From positions 248,001 to 312,000 of the forward strand of contig DATENC010000006.1 of the NCBI GenBank assembly GCA_035275265.1: 64,000 bases of DNA, given 5' to 3'. The stretch comes from JACQAP01 sp035275265 (GTDB lineage: Bacteria; Pseudomonadota; Gammaproteobacteria; Burkholderiales; JACQAP01). A program made the translations under genes and the position numbers. This document shows, piece after piece, positions 52,667-61,275 of this stretch. Every line of letters starts with the position of its first letter. Positions within the stretch are counted from its first letter, which is position 1. The notes beneath the pieces were generated by a model. It had not been told where the DNA came from. It searched no databases and saw nothing but the letters and a program-made list of their open reading frames with translations.

Positions 52667-53398
52667 CTACCGTCCTTTGGCTTTCAGAAGGCGGCGGAGT
52701 TCGTCCTCGCCCAGCGGGCGATGATCCTTTACCCGCAGGCTCTCGTTCCATTCCGCGGCGAAATCGCGCTCGAGCGCGGCGTTGAGCGCCGCCGTCACCA
52801 TCATTGCAATCAGTGCACCGGCGCTGGCAAGCGCCATATCCTTGTGCGCGTCCCAAACGTCGCCCTGCGTGCCGAGATAAGCCTGCCCCAGGTCGCCGCC
52901 GAAGACGGCCGCCGCACCCCATTCGATCAGTTCGTAAAGCATGGAAGTGGACATGGTGATGTCGAGCGGGAAAAAGTACCCCCAGAACCCGCGCAGTTTC
53001 GCCACCCGCAGGAACACTTCTCGCACCGGATAAGCGAGCAGCAGTCCGTAGCCAAAATGCACGACGCGGTCGAAATTGTTGCGTTCCCAGCCCAGCAAGT
53101 CATTTAGCGAATGCCCCGTGACGGCACGGAACCAGTCGTCGTACGGAACCAGTGCGTAAGTGTAGTGCGCACCGACTATGTGAACCGACAGAAAAACGAA
53201 AATCAGGAGATAGGAAATGCGGGACAACGTTAGCTTGCGATAGGTGCCGACCATGAGTCCGACGAACAGCACTACCAACGCGTTTTCGAGCATCCAGTCT
53301 TTGCGGTCGTGCGGCGAGATCGCGAGGATGACGGACTCGATTGCGAGCAGGGCGCCGAGCAGCAGCAGTAACTGGCGGTGCGGCAACCGAAGCAGCAT
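52667..53398 (-). CDS. DUF2238 membrane protein (YjdF-like)
   Basis: Integral membrane protein of the DUF2238 family, 243 residues, about six hydrophobic segments, function unknown. The family core is visible as YDDWFRAVTGHSLNDLLGWERNNFDRVVHFGYGLLLAYPVRE, and STSMLYELIEWGAAAVFGGDLGQAYLGTQGDVWDAHKDM with conserved Glu, Asp and His residues. The ATG at 53398 is preserved as start because GGAGG lies five bases upstream. A longer frame begins with a TTG that is part of that ribosome site. A charged C-terminal tail extends beyond the last helix. It converges with the Sua5-type gene. Confidence 0.87.
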   Translation of the reverse strand: MLLRLPHRQLLLLLGALLAIESVILAISPHDRKDWMLENALVVLFVGLMVGTYRKLTLSRISYLLIFVFLSVHIVGAHYTYALVPYDDWFRAVTGHSLNDLLGWERNNFDRVVHFGYGLLLAYPVREVFLRVAKLRGFWGYFFPLDITMSTSMLYELIEWGAAAVFGGDLGQAYLGTQGDVWDAHKDMALASAGALIAMMVTAALNAALERDFAAEWNESLRVKDHRPLGEDELRRLLKAKGR

Positions 53399-53523
53399 CC
53401 CCACCTCCCTCAAATTGAAACGACCTCAACGAACCAATCCGTCACAGCCGCAGCGCGCGCCAGTGGACCACGCGGGCTGTTCAAATACTTCGCGCCAGGC
53501 AGGAGGGAAATGCGACGGGGATT

Positions 53524-54726
53524 TCAGCCTTTCGCAAGGCGGACCGCCGGCCGCGCAGCGATTGCCCCAGCCAAGAAATCGAGTGCGGCGGTAACGCCGT
53601 CTTTACGAATCGGCACGCCGGCGAGTCCCAGCCCCATTTCCACTCCACACAGCGTGCCCGCCAGCATCAGGTCGTTGAAATCGCCAAGGTGACCGATGCG
53701 AAACACCTTACCTTGCATCTTTCCCAACCCAGCACCCAGCGACAGGTCGAAGCGATCGAGGACGATTTGCCGCACCTTGTCGGCGTCATGGCCGGCGCCC
53801 GGCAACACCGCGGTCAGTGAATTGCTATATTCGTCGGGATTCGCGCACAGTATCTCCAGGCCCCAGGCACGCACCGCACGCCGCGTGGCTTCGCCATGCC
53901 GCGAGTGGCGCGCGAAAACGTTCTCCAGGCCTTCCTCCATTAACATGTGTAATGCCTCGCGCAGACCGTAGAGCAGATTGGTAGCGGGCGTATAGGGGAA
54001 AAATCCCGAGCGGTTCGGCCCGAGCATTTCGTCCCAGCTCCAATAGGAGCGCGGCAACGCCGCCGTCTTGGACGCAGAGAGCGCCTTCTCGCCGACAGCG
54101 TTGAAGGAAAGTCCGGGCGGTAACATCAGGCCTTTCTGCGAACCCGCCACCGTGACATCCACACCCCATTCGTCGTGGCGGTAGTCGATCGACGCGAGCG
54201 ACGATATGGTGTCCACCATCAGCAGCGCGGGATGCGCGGCGCGATCCATCGCCTTCCGCAACAGTGGAATGCGGCTCGTCACCCCGGTCGATGTTTCATT
54301 GTGGATCACGCACACGGCCTTGATGCTGTGGTCGCGATCCTCGGCAAGCCGCTGTTCGATCACCGCAGGATCCACCCCGTGGCGCCAGTCACCCGGGATG
54401 AAATCCACGCTGAGTCCGAGCCGGGTTGCCAGCTTCTGCCAGAGAGCAGCAAATTGGCCGGTCTCGACCATCAGCACGCGATCCCCGGGAGAAAGCGTGT
54501 TAACCAGCGCGGCTTCCCATGCTCCTGTGCCCGAGGCCGGATAGATGATGACGTGGCCGGCGGTCCTGAATACCTGCTTGAGTCCATCGAGCACCTCGCG
54601 GCCGAGCGCACCGAACTCCGGTCCGCGATGATCGATCGTTGGACGATCGATTGCGCGCAACACGCGGTCGGGAACGTTGGTGGGTCCCGGGATCTGAAGG
54701 AAATGGCGTCCGCTACGATGCGTCAT
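53524..54726 (-). CDS. Serine/alanine-glyoxylate aminotransferase family enzyme
   Basis: PLP-dependent class V aminotransferase, 400 residues from the ATG at 54726 (MTHRSGRHFLQIPGPTNVP), the typical start of the family. The PLP-binding lysine is Lys198 in GSQKGLMLPPG. The glycine-rich segment YPASGTGAWEAALVNTL and the Asp in LMVDTISSLASIDY are conserved. Members transfer amino groups from serine or alanine to glyoxylate in photorespiratory-like or C1 metabolism. It is divergent from a glycolate/lactate-type oxidoreductase, which could supply glyoxylate. The actual donor is unknown. Confidence 0.92.
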   Translation of the reverse strand: MTHRSGRHFLQIPGPTNVPDRVLRAIDRPTIDHRGPEFGALGREVLDGLKQVFRTAGHVIIYPASGTGAWEAALVNTLSPGDRVLMVETGQFAALWQKLATRLGLSVDFIPGDWRHGVDPAVIEQRLAEDRDHSIKAVCVIHNETSTGVTSRIPLLRKAMDRAAHPALLMVDTISSLASIDYRHDEWGVDVTVAGSQKGLMLPPGLSFNAVGEKALSASKTAALPRSYWSWDEMLGPNRSGFFPYTPATNLLYGLREALHMLMEEGLENVFARHSRHGEATRRAVRAWGLEILCANPDEYSNSLTAVLPGAGHDADKVRQIVLDRFDLSLGAGLGKMQGKVFRIGHLGDFNDLMLAGTLCGVEMGLGLAGVPIRKDGVTAALDFLAGAIAARPAVRLAKG

Positions 54727-54837
54727 CAGTACACCCTGAGGGAAATGTCGAGCGTACTCACTTTCCATCCCGGTCTCAAGCCGCATTGGGGAAGCTCGGA
54801 CCACGGAACCTGATCAGAGCTTCCCTAGGGGCCACGC

Positions 54838-54869
54838 GGTATCATTCGACCTGTTCTTATTTTGATACC
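54838..54869. promoter_or_regulatory. Candidate operator: GGTATCA-N18-TGATACC
   Basis: Perfect 7-bp inverted half-sites (54838-54844 and 54863-54869) are separated by 18 bp, within the divergent 152-bp spacer between the aminotransferase and the FAD/Fe-S oxidoreductase. Half-site centres are 25 bp apart, more than two helical turns. The right half ends 9 bp before the oxidoreductase start. It looks like a binding site for a dimeric or tetrameric regulator. No regulator gene is adjacent. Confidence 0.45.
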
Positions 54870-54878
54870 CGCCGACCA

Positions 54879-57851
54879 GTGAATGCGCCTGCCGCCCCGA
54901 TTTCCGTAGGCCCCACACGACGTTTCCCCAGCGCGCTTGCGCGGCGTCTGCGGAGCGAAGTGGACGGTGACGTGTTGTTCGACACGTACTCACGCGGTCG
55001 CTACAGCACCGATGCCTCGATCTACCAGATCGAGCCGATCGGTGTGGTTGTGCCGCGCAACGAAGAGGCTGCACGGATCGCGCTCCAAGTTGCAGTCGAC
55101 GAAGGGGTTCCGATCCTTCCTCGTGGCGCCGGAACCTCGCAGTGCGGACAGAGTGTCGGCGCGGCGCTTATCATCGACTGCTCGAGGAGCCTGAACGCCG
55201 TAACCGAGTTCGATGCCGAAAGACGCGAAGTAACGGTGCAACCGGGCGTGGTACTCGACCAACTCAATGCGATTCTGCGCCCGCACCAACTGTGGTTCCC
55301 GGTGGACGTATCCACATCCGCCCAAGCTACCATTGGCGGAATGACGGGTAACAACTCCTGCGGCTCGCGATCCATCCGCTACGGCAACATGGTGCACAAC
55401 GTACTCGGTGTCGATGCGTGGCTGTCGGGCGGAGAGGAGTTTCATTTCGGTCCGAGTGAGTCGCTCGCGGACGCAACTTCCGCGTATCGCGCCATGGTGG
55501 CGAAAATCCATGCCATCGTGCGGCGCGAAGCCGACGAGATCGAAACGCGCTGGCCCAAAGTGCTGCGCCGGGTACAAGGATATAACCTTGACATGGTGCT
55601 GCCGGACAGAGAATCGAAACCCGCGTCGCACAACCTCGCGCACCTGTTAGTTGGGTCGGAAGGCACGCTGGCTTTCTCGAAGCGCGTGAAGCTAAAACTC
55701 TCACCGATTCCCCCGCACAAGGTTCTGGGCGTAGCGCATTTCGCCACCTTTTACCGGGCGATGGAGGTGACACGGCAAATTGTCACGCTCGACCCCGATG
55801 CGGTCGAACTGGTGGACCGTACCATGATCGATCTGGCGCGCGGGATCGCCGCGTTCCGTCCGATCGTCGCCAGGTTTCTCCAGGGTGAACCAGAGGCCAT
55901 CCTTCTGGTGGAATTTGCGGGCGAGGACAGAAACGCGCAACTCGCAAAACTTCAGCGCCTGTCACAGATGATGGGGGACGTCGGACATCCCGGCGCCGTG
56001 GTGGAAATCACTGACGCCACTCTACAGAAGGAAATCTGGGAGGTACGCAAGGCCGGACTCAACATCATGATGTCGATGAAGGGCGACGGAAAACCAGTGT
56101 CCTTCATCGAGGACTGTGCGGTACCGCTCGAACACCTTGCGGAGTACACCGACAGGTTGACAAAAATCTTTGCGAAGCATGGCACCCACGGCACCTGGTA
56201 CGCGCATGCGTCGGTGGGAACGCTGCACGTGCGCCCGATTCTGGATATGCGGCGCGATGGCGCGGAAAAAATGCGCGCGATCGCGGAGGAAGCTTGCGCC
56301 ATGGTCCGGGAATTCAAAGGCGCCTTCTCCGGCGAGCACGGCGATGGACTGGTGCGCTCGGAGTGGATCGAGCCGATTCTCGGGAGCCGACTGGGCACTG
56401 CGCTGGCGCAGATGAAGGACTTGTTCGATCCGAAGGGCCTGATGAATCCGGGCAAGATCGTGCGTCCGTCGAAGATGGACGACCGTTCGCTGTTCCGCTA
56501 CAAGCCCGGTTACCGGGTCGAGAGGCTGGAGACCGCGCTCGATTGGTCGGATTGGGGCGGATTTGGTCCGGCTGTGGAAATGTGCAATAACAACGGCCAC
56601 TGCCGCAAATTCGACGCCGGCACCATGTGCCCGTCGTTTCGCGTGACACGCGATGAACAGCACCTGACCCGCGGCCGCGCCAACACGCTGCGGCTGGCGA
56701 TCTCGGGCCAGCTCGGCCCGGACGCACTGACGTCTGACGCGATGCGCGAGACCATGGCTCTGTGCGTCAGTTGCAAAGGCTGCAAACGTGAATGTCCTAC
56801 CGGCGTGGACATGGCGCGCATGAAAGTCGAGTTTCTGCATCACTACAACAAACGCCACGGTGTTTCGCTGCGGCAGAAGCTGATCGCTTATCTGCCGCGC
56901 TATGCGCCGCTCGCCTCCAGGTTCGCACCGTTGCTGAATCTGCGCGACGCGATCCCCGGACTCCCATGGCTAACGGAGAAACTGTTTGGCTTTAGCGCAC
57001 AACGAAGCCTGCCGCGGTGGGCTCATCGACGGTTTCTTACTCCCTCTCCTCTCGCAGGACACCCTGGCGAAGCCCGGAGTGCCCATTTAGAGGGCCGGGG
57101 AGAGGTGGTGATTCTGCTGGTGGATACATTCAATCGTTACTTCGAACCCGAAAATGTGCGTGCTGCGTTGGATGTGCTGGCAGCCGCGGGCTACAAGGTC
57201 GAAATTGCTGCCCCACGTGACGGAGGTCGGCCGCTTTGTTGTGGCCGCACATTTCTTGCCGCCGGTCTGGTGGACGAGGCAAGGGTCGAGGCGCAGCGCA
57301 TGCTCGACGCGCTGCGTCCCTTTGTCGATCGAGGCGTACCTATTGTCGGGCTCGAGCCTTCCTGCTTGCTGACGTTGCGCGACGAATTTCTGGTGATGGG
57401 ACTGGACGGAGAAGTCGGGCCGACTGCCGAGCGCGCGCTGCTGTTCGAGGAATTTCTCGCCGACGAAGCGGATGCCGGGCGCCTCAGGCTCGAACTCGGG
57501 CCACCGCGCGCGCAGATCGCGTTGCTGCATGGACACTGCCATCAGAAGGCCTTCGACGCCATGCCCTCGATACGCAAGGTGCTTGGCATGATCCCAGGTC
57601 TCAAAGTGCAGACGGTGGATTCCGGTTGCTGCGGCATGGCCGGCAGTTTCGGCTACGAGGCCGAACATTTCGCGGTGAGCATGAAGATGGCGGAACAGTC
57701 GCTGCTCCCCGCAGTCAGGAAAGCCGGACCGGATACGATCGTCGTCGCAGACGGCACGAGTTGCCGGCATCAGGTTCACGACGGAGCGCGCAAGGAGGCG
57801 CTGCATGTTGCGCGTGTGCTGCAGATGTCCCTGGAGGAAAGGAAGCGGTGA
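54879..57851 (+). CDS. FAD-binding and 4Fe-4S oxidoreductase (GlcD/D-lactate dehydrogenase-like fusion)
   Basis: Large flavin/iron-sulfur oxidoreductase, 990 residues from the GTG at 54879. The frame opens further upstream but inside the divergent aminotransferase gene. The FAD_binding_4 domain (about 40-270) has PILPRGAGTSQCGQSVGAALIIDCSR. The FAD-oxidase C domain runs to about 540 (HASVGTLHVRPILDMR, FSGEHGDGLVRSEW). Two 4Fe-4S motifs follow (CNNNGHCRKFDAGTMCPS and CVSCKGCKRECPTGVDMAR). Then come two CCG-type domains (PLCCGRTFL and DSGCCGMAGSFG). The likely reaction is 2-hydroxyacid oxidation with electron transfer to quinone or cytochrome. Residues 721-743 are encoded by a palindromic repeat and look like an insertion. 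Confidence 0.92.
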   Translation: MNAPAAPISVGPTRRFPSALARRLRSEVDGDVLFDTYSRGRYSTDASIYQIEPIGVVVPRNEEAARIALQVAVDEGVPILPRGAGTSQCGQSVGAALIIDCSRSLNAVTEFDAERREVTVQPGVVLDQLNAILRPHQLWFPVDVSTSAQATIGGMTGNNSCGSRSIRYGNMVHNVLGVDAWLSGGEEFHFGPSESLADATSAYRAMVAKIHAIVRREADEIETRWPKVLRRVQGYNLDMVLPDRESKPASHNLAHLLVGSEGTLAFSKRVKLKLSPIPPHKVLGVAHFATFYRAMEVTRQIVTLDPDAVELVDRTMIDLARGIAAFRPIVARFLQGEPEAILLVEFAGEDRNAQLAKLQRLSQMMGDVGHPGAVVEITDATLQKEIWEVRKAGLNIMMSMKGDGKPVSFIEDCAVPLEHLAEYTDRLTKIFAKHGTHGTWYAHASVGTLHVRPILDMRRDGAEKMRAIAEEACAMVREFKGAFSGEHGDGLVRSEWIEPILGSRLGTALAQMKDLFDPKGLMNPGKIVRPSKMDDRSLFRYKPGYRVERLETALDWSDWGGFGPAVEMCNNNGHCRKFDAGTMCPSFRVTRDEQHLTRGRANTLRLAISGQLGPDALTSDAMRETMALCVSCKGCKRECPTGVDMARMKVEFLHHYNKRHGVSLRQKLIAYLPRYAPLASRFAPLLNLRDAIPGLPWLTEKLFGFSAQRSLPRWAHRRFLTPSPLAGHPGEARSAHLEGRGEVVILLVDTFNRYFEPENVRAALDVLAAAGYKVEIAAPRDGGRPLCCGRTFLAAGLVDEARVEAQRMLDALRPFVDRGVPIVGLEPSCLLTLRDEFLVMGLDGEVGPTAERALLFEEFLADEADAGRLRLELGPPRAQIALLHGHCHQKAFDAMPSIRKVLGMIPGLKVQTVDSGCCGMAGSFGYEAEHFAVSMKMAEQSLLPAVRKAGPDTIVVADGTSCRHQVHDGARKEALHVARVLQMSLEERKR
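57040..57105 (+). repeat. Palindromic repeat element inside the FAD/Fe-S oxidoreductase gene
   Basis: The segment begins CTCCCTCTCC and ends AGGGCCGGGGAGAGG. CCTCTCC (57043-57049) pairs with GGAGAGG (57099-57105). This composition is that of a dispersed proteobacterial extragenic palindrome, normally found between genes. Here it stays in frame and encodes TPSPLAGHPGEARSAHLEG, a low-complexity stretch just before the CCG domain. A shorter relative sits at 63843-63867. Confidence 0.65.
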
Positions 57852-58144
57852 AGCTGAATCCCAGGCGGTTTCTTCTCTATTACCTGCCACTACTTGCCAA
57901 CCTGGGTTTGATCGTCTACCTGACCTGGCAGCTCAATCTAGCGCCCTATTGGCAGCGGCAGGAAGAGTTCCGGATTTTTTCCGTGCTCTACGCAATCGGT
58001 GGGCTCGTGGTCGCGGTATCGGGTGTCACCGCGTTCCTTCATGCCGTGTCCAACAAAAAAGGCCCGCGCAATCTGTTCGTGTTGTCGCTATTGAATACCA
58101 TTATCCCGACCGTGTTGCTGCTGGCCCTGCTGCAGTTCAGGTGA
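57848..58144 (+). CDS. Small membrane protein of unknown function
   Basis: Predicted inner-membrane protein, 98 residues, three hydrophobic segments (FLLYYLPLLANLGLIVYLTW, IFSVLYAIGGLVVAVSGVTA, LFVLSLLNTIIPTVLLLALL). The GTG at 57848 overlaps the oxidoreductase stop as GTGA, which supports a real, translationally coupled gene. I do not recognise the family. Its position suggests a membrane partner or anchor for the FAD/Fe-S enzyme, which is only an inference. A longer upstream frame lies within the oxidoreductase gene and is a shadow. Confidence 0.72.
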   Translation: MKLNPRRFLLYYLPLLANLGLIVYLTWQLNLAPYWQRQEEFRIFSVLYAIGGLVVAVSGVTAFLHAVSNKKGPRNLFVLSLLNTIIPTVLLLALLQFR

Positions 58145-58157
58145 GAGGGACCGGAAA

Positions 58158-58643
58158 ATGTCCGAATTGAAGTGGAAGTACCACGGCATCCGCATCGTAA
58201 AGGGAACGGAGCTCGACACCAACACCCCGCAGACGCCGGGGATGAACCGTGCCGCTGCAATCAGCTACGCGCGCTGCGGCGCCGAAAAGCTGTGGGCCGG
58301 GACCGTGGTCATTCATCCCAAGGCCAAGACCGGCGCCCATCACCACGGCGCGGTGGAAAGTGTCATTTATGTCGTCAGCGGCAAGGCGCGAATGCGTTGG
58401 GGTGACCAGCTCGAATTCGTCGCGGAAGCTGGCCCCGGCGATTTCATCCATGTGCCGCCCTACGTTCCGCACCAGGAGATCAACGCTTCCGACACGGAGC
58501 CACTGTCCTGCGTGCTTTGTCGCAGCGGACAGGAGCCGGTAGTTGTGAACCTCGACATCCCTGTGGTGGAAAAGCCTGAAGAAGTGCACTGGGTGGACAA
58601 CATCCACCCCGATCCCGCAACCGGCAAGCCCCGCGAAGACTGA
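58158..58643 (+). CDS. Cupin domain protein
   Basis: Single-domain cupin, 161 residues. Cupin motif 1 is HPKAKTGAHHHGAVESVIYVVSGKARM with the metal ligands His-His-His/Glu. Motif 2 is GPGDFIHVPPYVPHQEIN with the last His. Function within cupins is not predictable from sequence alone. Enzymes, isomerases and binding proteins share it. It lies 13 bp after the small membrane protein gene, so it probably belongs to the same transcript as the FAD/Fe-S oxidoreductase. Confidence 0.88.
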   Translation: MSELKWKYHGIRIVKGTELDTNTPQTPGMNRAAAISYARCGAEKLWAGTVVIHPKAKTGAHHHGAVESVIYVVSGKARMRWGDQLEFVAEAGPGDFIHVPPYVPHQEINASDTEPLSCVLCRSGQEPVVVNLDIPVVEKPEEVHWVDNIHPDPATGKPRED

Positions 58644-58677
58644 ACGCCGACCGCAACGAAGCCGTCTACGTGCACCG

Positions 58678-59403
58678 CTACGATGCCGCTCGTTTGGTGA
58701 AAAGATGGTTGGGGTTCCTTGCGGCCAGCTGGTAGCGCCCGCTCTCGACAACCTCTGCAACTACTTTCTGTACCCCGGCAAAATCGGCCGAATCGTCGAA
58801 CAGGATGAAGCCGCCCGGCGCCAAGAACTCATCCGCATTGAAGAAATCCCGGGAGGCGTACTCGTAGCTGTGGTTGCCGTCGATATAGCAGAAACCAATC
58901 GGTCCTCCGAGTCTGACCGATCTTCCGAACACATCCGATACCTCGGCGCCTCGCCTCCACAACGCGAAGAACTCATCGGAGAACACCTCGATCGTGTGGG
59001 GTAACCTTGTTCTGCTAAAAAGTTCGACGTTGTGGATGAACGACTCCCGGACGTGGTGCCTGAACTCCGCATGAGTCACCGGCGAATTCGGCGCAAGCAG
59101 GTCGTCCTGGGCATCCGCACCCTCGAAAACCCACTTGTCGCAGGAAAACAAAATATTGTTGCGCTCGTGCTTTTCCTTGAGATAAGTGATCACATTCGTC
59201 GACAGGCCGCAGAACGACCCTATTTCGACGATCGGAAGGACATCGGGCATGTTCCGGATTGCAAGATCGAGGCAGTACAGGTTGCCAGGATGCAACATTC
59301 CGGCGTTCGCAAGGGTCAGCCAGTTCAAGAAACTGTCACTGATCTCTTTGCGATTTGCATACCAATATGCGCGCTGGATGAGATTCAAGGTCTTTCTTAG
59401 CAT
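58678..59403 (-). CDS. Class I SAM-dependent methyltransferase (Methyltransf_24-like)
   Basis: Probable methyltransferase, 241 residues from the ATG at 59403, chosen because AGGA stands six bases upstream. A TTG at 59454 would add 17 residues. The SAM site is DVLPIVEIGSFCGLSTNVITYL. The later acidic strand is IGFCYIDGNHSYEYASRDF with the typical D-G-x-H of this family, and GGFILFDDSA follows. The substrate is unknown; relatives are found in glycan and natural-product loci. Codon choice is less GC-biased than in the neighbours. It follows the dehydratase gene on the same strand with a gap of about 70 bp. Confidence 0.8.
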   Translation of the reverse strand: MLRKTLNLIQRAYWYANRKEISDSFLNWLTLANAGMLHPGNLYCLDLAIRNMPDVLPIVEIGSFCGLSTNVITYLKEKHERNNILFSCDKWVFEGADAQDDLLAPNSPVTHAEFRHHVRESFIHNVELFSRTRLPHTIEVFSDEFFALWRRGAEVSDVFGRSVRLGGPIGFCYIDGNHSYEYASRDFFNADEFLAPGGFILFDDSADFAGVQKVVAEVVESGRYQLAARNPNHLFTKRAAS

Positions 59404-59474
59404 CATCCGTCCTATCGGTTGCACATGGTGGTCAAGCCATCTATCACGCGGCAATGCTCCGAAGGCGGTATCGC

Positions 59475-61202
59475 CTAATGAATCTCCGGCTCGGCCGTCG
59501 GCGCGGTGCCTTCGAGGAAGTCAAAATCGCAGCCGAGGTTGGCCTGCTTGATATGCTCGGCGAAGATCTTGCCGTAGCCGCGCTGGAATTTCGGTGGATT
59601 GGGTTTCCACGCGGCGCGGCGTTTCGCCAGTTCTGCATCGCTCACTTTGAGAGAGAGTTTCCTTCCCGGCACGTCGAGTTCGATAACGTCGCCGGTCTTC
59701 ACCAGCGCAAGCGGACCGCCCACCCAGGATTCGGGCGCGACATGTAACACGCAGGTGCCGTAGCTGGTGCCGCTCATGCGCGCGTCGGAAATACGCACCA
59801 TGTCGCGCACACCTTGCTTGAGCAGCTTCCTCGGGATCGGCAGCATGCCCCATTCCGGCATGCCCGGCCCGCCAAGAGGGCCGGCGTTGCGCAAGACCAG
59901 CACCGAGTCGGCATCGACGTCGAGGGTCGGGTCATCGAGCCGCGCCGCCATGTCGTTGTAGTCGTTGAACACCATGGCGCGGCCGGCGTGTTTCAGCAGC
60001 TTGGGGTCTGCGGCGGTTGACTTGATCACCGCGCCATCCGGCGCGAGGTTGCCGCGGAGCACTACCAGCCCGCCTTCGGCTTGCATGGGATTTTCCGGTG
60101 TACGGATCACGTCGGAATTGTGGATCTTCGCTCCGGCGATGTTTTCGCCCAGCGTCTTTCCGGTGCAGGTGAGTGCGTCCGTGTTAAGCAGTTTGCGCAT
60201 GCCTTCGAGCATCCCAACCAGGCCACCGGCGTAATAGAAATCCTCCATCAGGTACTTGCCGGACGGGCGCATGTTGACCAGGTAGGGTGCGTGACGGCCG
60301 ACCTCTTCGAAACGTTCGAGCGGAATCTGAATACCGGCCCGGCCGGCCATCGCGATCACATGGATCAGCCCGTTGGTCGAACCGCCGAGCGCCATCAGCA
60401 CTTTGATCGCGTTGTCGAAGGACTTTCCGCTTAGGATGTCACGCGGCTTGAGGTCCTCCCACACCATCTCGACGATGCGCCTGCCGCTGTACTCGGCCAT
60501 GCGGCCGTGGTTGGAATCGACCGCGGGTATCGACGACGCATTCGGCAGGCTGAACCCCAGCGCTTCGGACACGCTGGTCATGGTGGAAGCCGTGCCCATG
60601 GTCATACAGGTGCCGGGCGAACGGGATATGCCTTCCTCGATCTCACGCCAGTCGCGATCGGTGATATTGCCGGCGCGCAATTCGTCCCAGTATTTCCACA
60701 CGTCCGATCCGGAGCCCAGCGTCTTCCCCTGCCAGTTGCCGCGAAGCATGGGTCCGGCAGGAACGTAGATCGCCGGAAGGTTCATGCTGGTCGCGCCCAT
60801 GAGCAGGCCCGGAGTGGTCTTATCGCAGCCGCCCATCAGCACGCAGCCGTCCACCGGATAGGAGCGCAGCAACTCCTCGGTTTCCATCGCAAGGAGATTG
60901 CGGTACATCATGGTGGTGGGTTTCTGGAACACCTCCGCCAGTGAGATCGCCGGCATCTCCAGAGGGAAGCCGCCTGCCTGCCACACGCCGCGCTTCACTT
61001 CCTGCGCGCGCTCGCGCAAATGCGAATGACAGTGGTTGACGTCGCTCCAGGTATTGACAATCGCGATGACCGGTTTGCCCTTGTAGTCCTCGTGTGTGTA
61101 ACCCATTTGTAGCGCGCGCGAGCGATGGCCGAACGAGCGCAGGTCCTGGGCGCCGAACCAGCGCTGGCTGCGCAGCTCTTCCGGTTTCTTTCTCTTTGTC
61201 AT
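59475..61202 (-). CDS. IlvD/Edd family dehydratase
   Basis: Fe-S dehydratase, 575 residues. Cluster-binding regions are NTWSDVNHCHSHLRERA, LMGGCDKTTPGLLMGA and SPGTCMTMGTASTM. C-terminal family segments are GGLVVLRGNLAPDGAVIKST, GGPGMPEWGMLPIP and RMSGTSYGTCVLHVAPE. The sequence resembles sugar-acid dehydratases (L-arabonate and related) more than dihydroxyacid dehydratase IlvD, for example in RSRALQMGYTHEDYKGKPVIAI. Its operon with RidA and an amino-acid-type importer leaves the substrate open. Confidence 0.88.
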   Translation of the reverse strand: MTKRKKPEELRSQRWFGAQDLRSFGHRSRALQMGYTHEDYKGKPVIAIVNTWSDVNHCHSHLRERAQEVKRGVWQAGGFPLEMPAISLAEVFQKPTTMMYRNLLAMETEELLRSYPVDGCVLMGGCDKTTPGLLMGATSMNLPAIYVPAGPMLRGNWQGKTLGSGSDVWKYWDELRAGNITDRDWREIEEGISRSPGTCMTMGTASTMTSVSEALGFSLPNASSIPAVDSNHGRMAEYSGRRIVEMVWEDLKPRDILSGKSFDNAIKVLMALGGSTNGLIHVIAMAGRAGIQIPLERFEEVGRHAPYLVNMRPSGKYLMEDFYYAGGLVGMLEGMRKLLNTDALTCTGKTLGENIAGAKIHNSDVIRTPENPMQAEGGLVVLRGNLAPDGAVIKSTAADPKLLKHAGRAMVFNDYNDMAARLDDPTLDVDADSVLVLRNAGPLGGPGMPEWGMLPIPRKLLKQGVRDMVRISDARMSGTSYGTCVLHVAPESWVGGPLALVKTGDVIELDVPGRKLSLKVSDAELAKRRAAWKPNPPKFQRGYGKIFAEHIKQANLGCDFDFLEGTAPTAEPEIH

Positions 61203-61275
61203 GTCATTTCTCGATAGAGGTTTGCTTTGGTGGGTTCGAAGCGTACCTCAGCCGCGGCTGGCGCGGAAGATTCTG

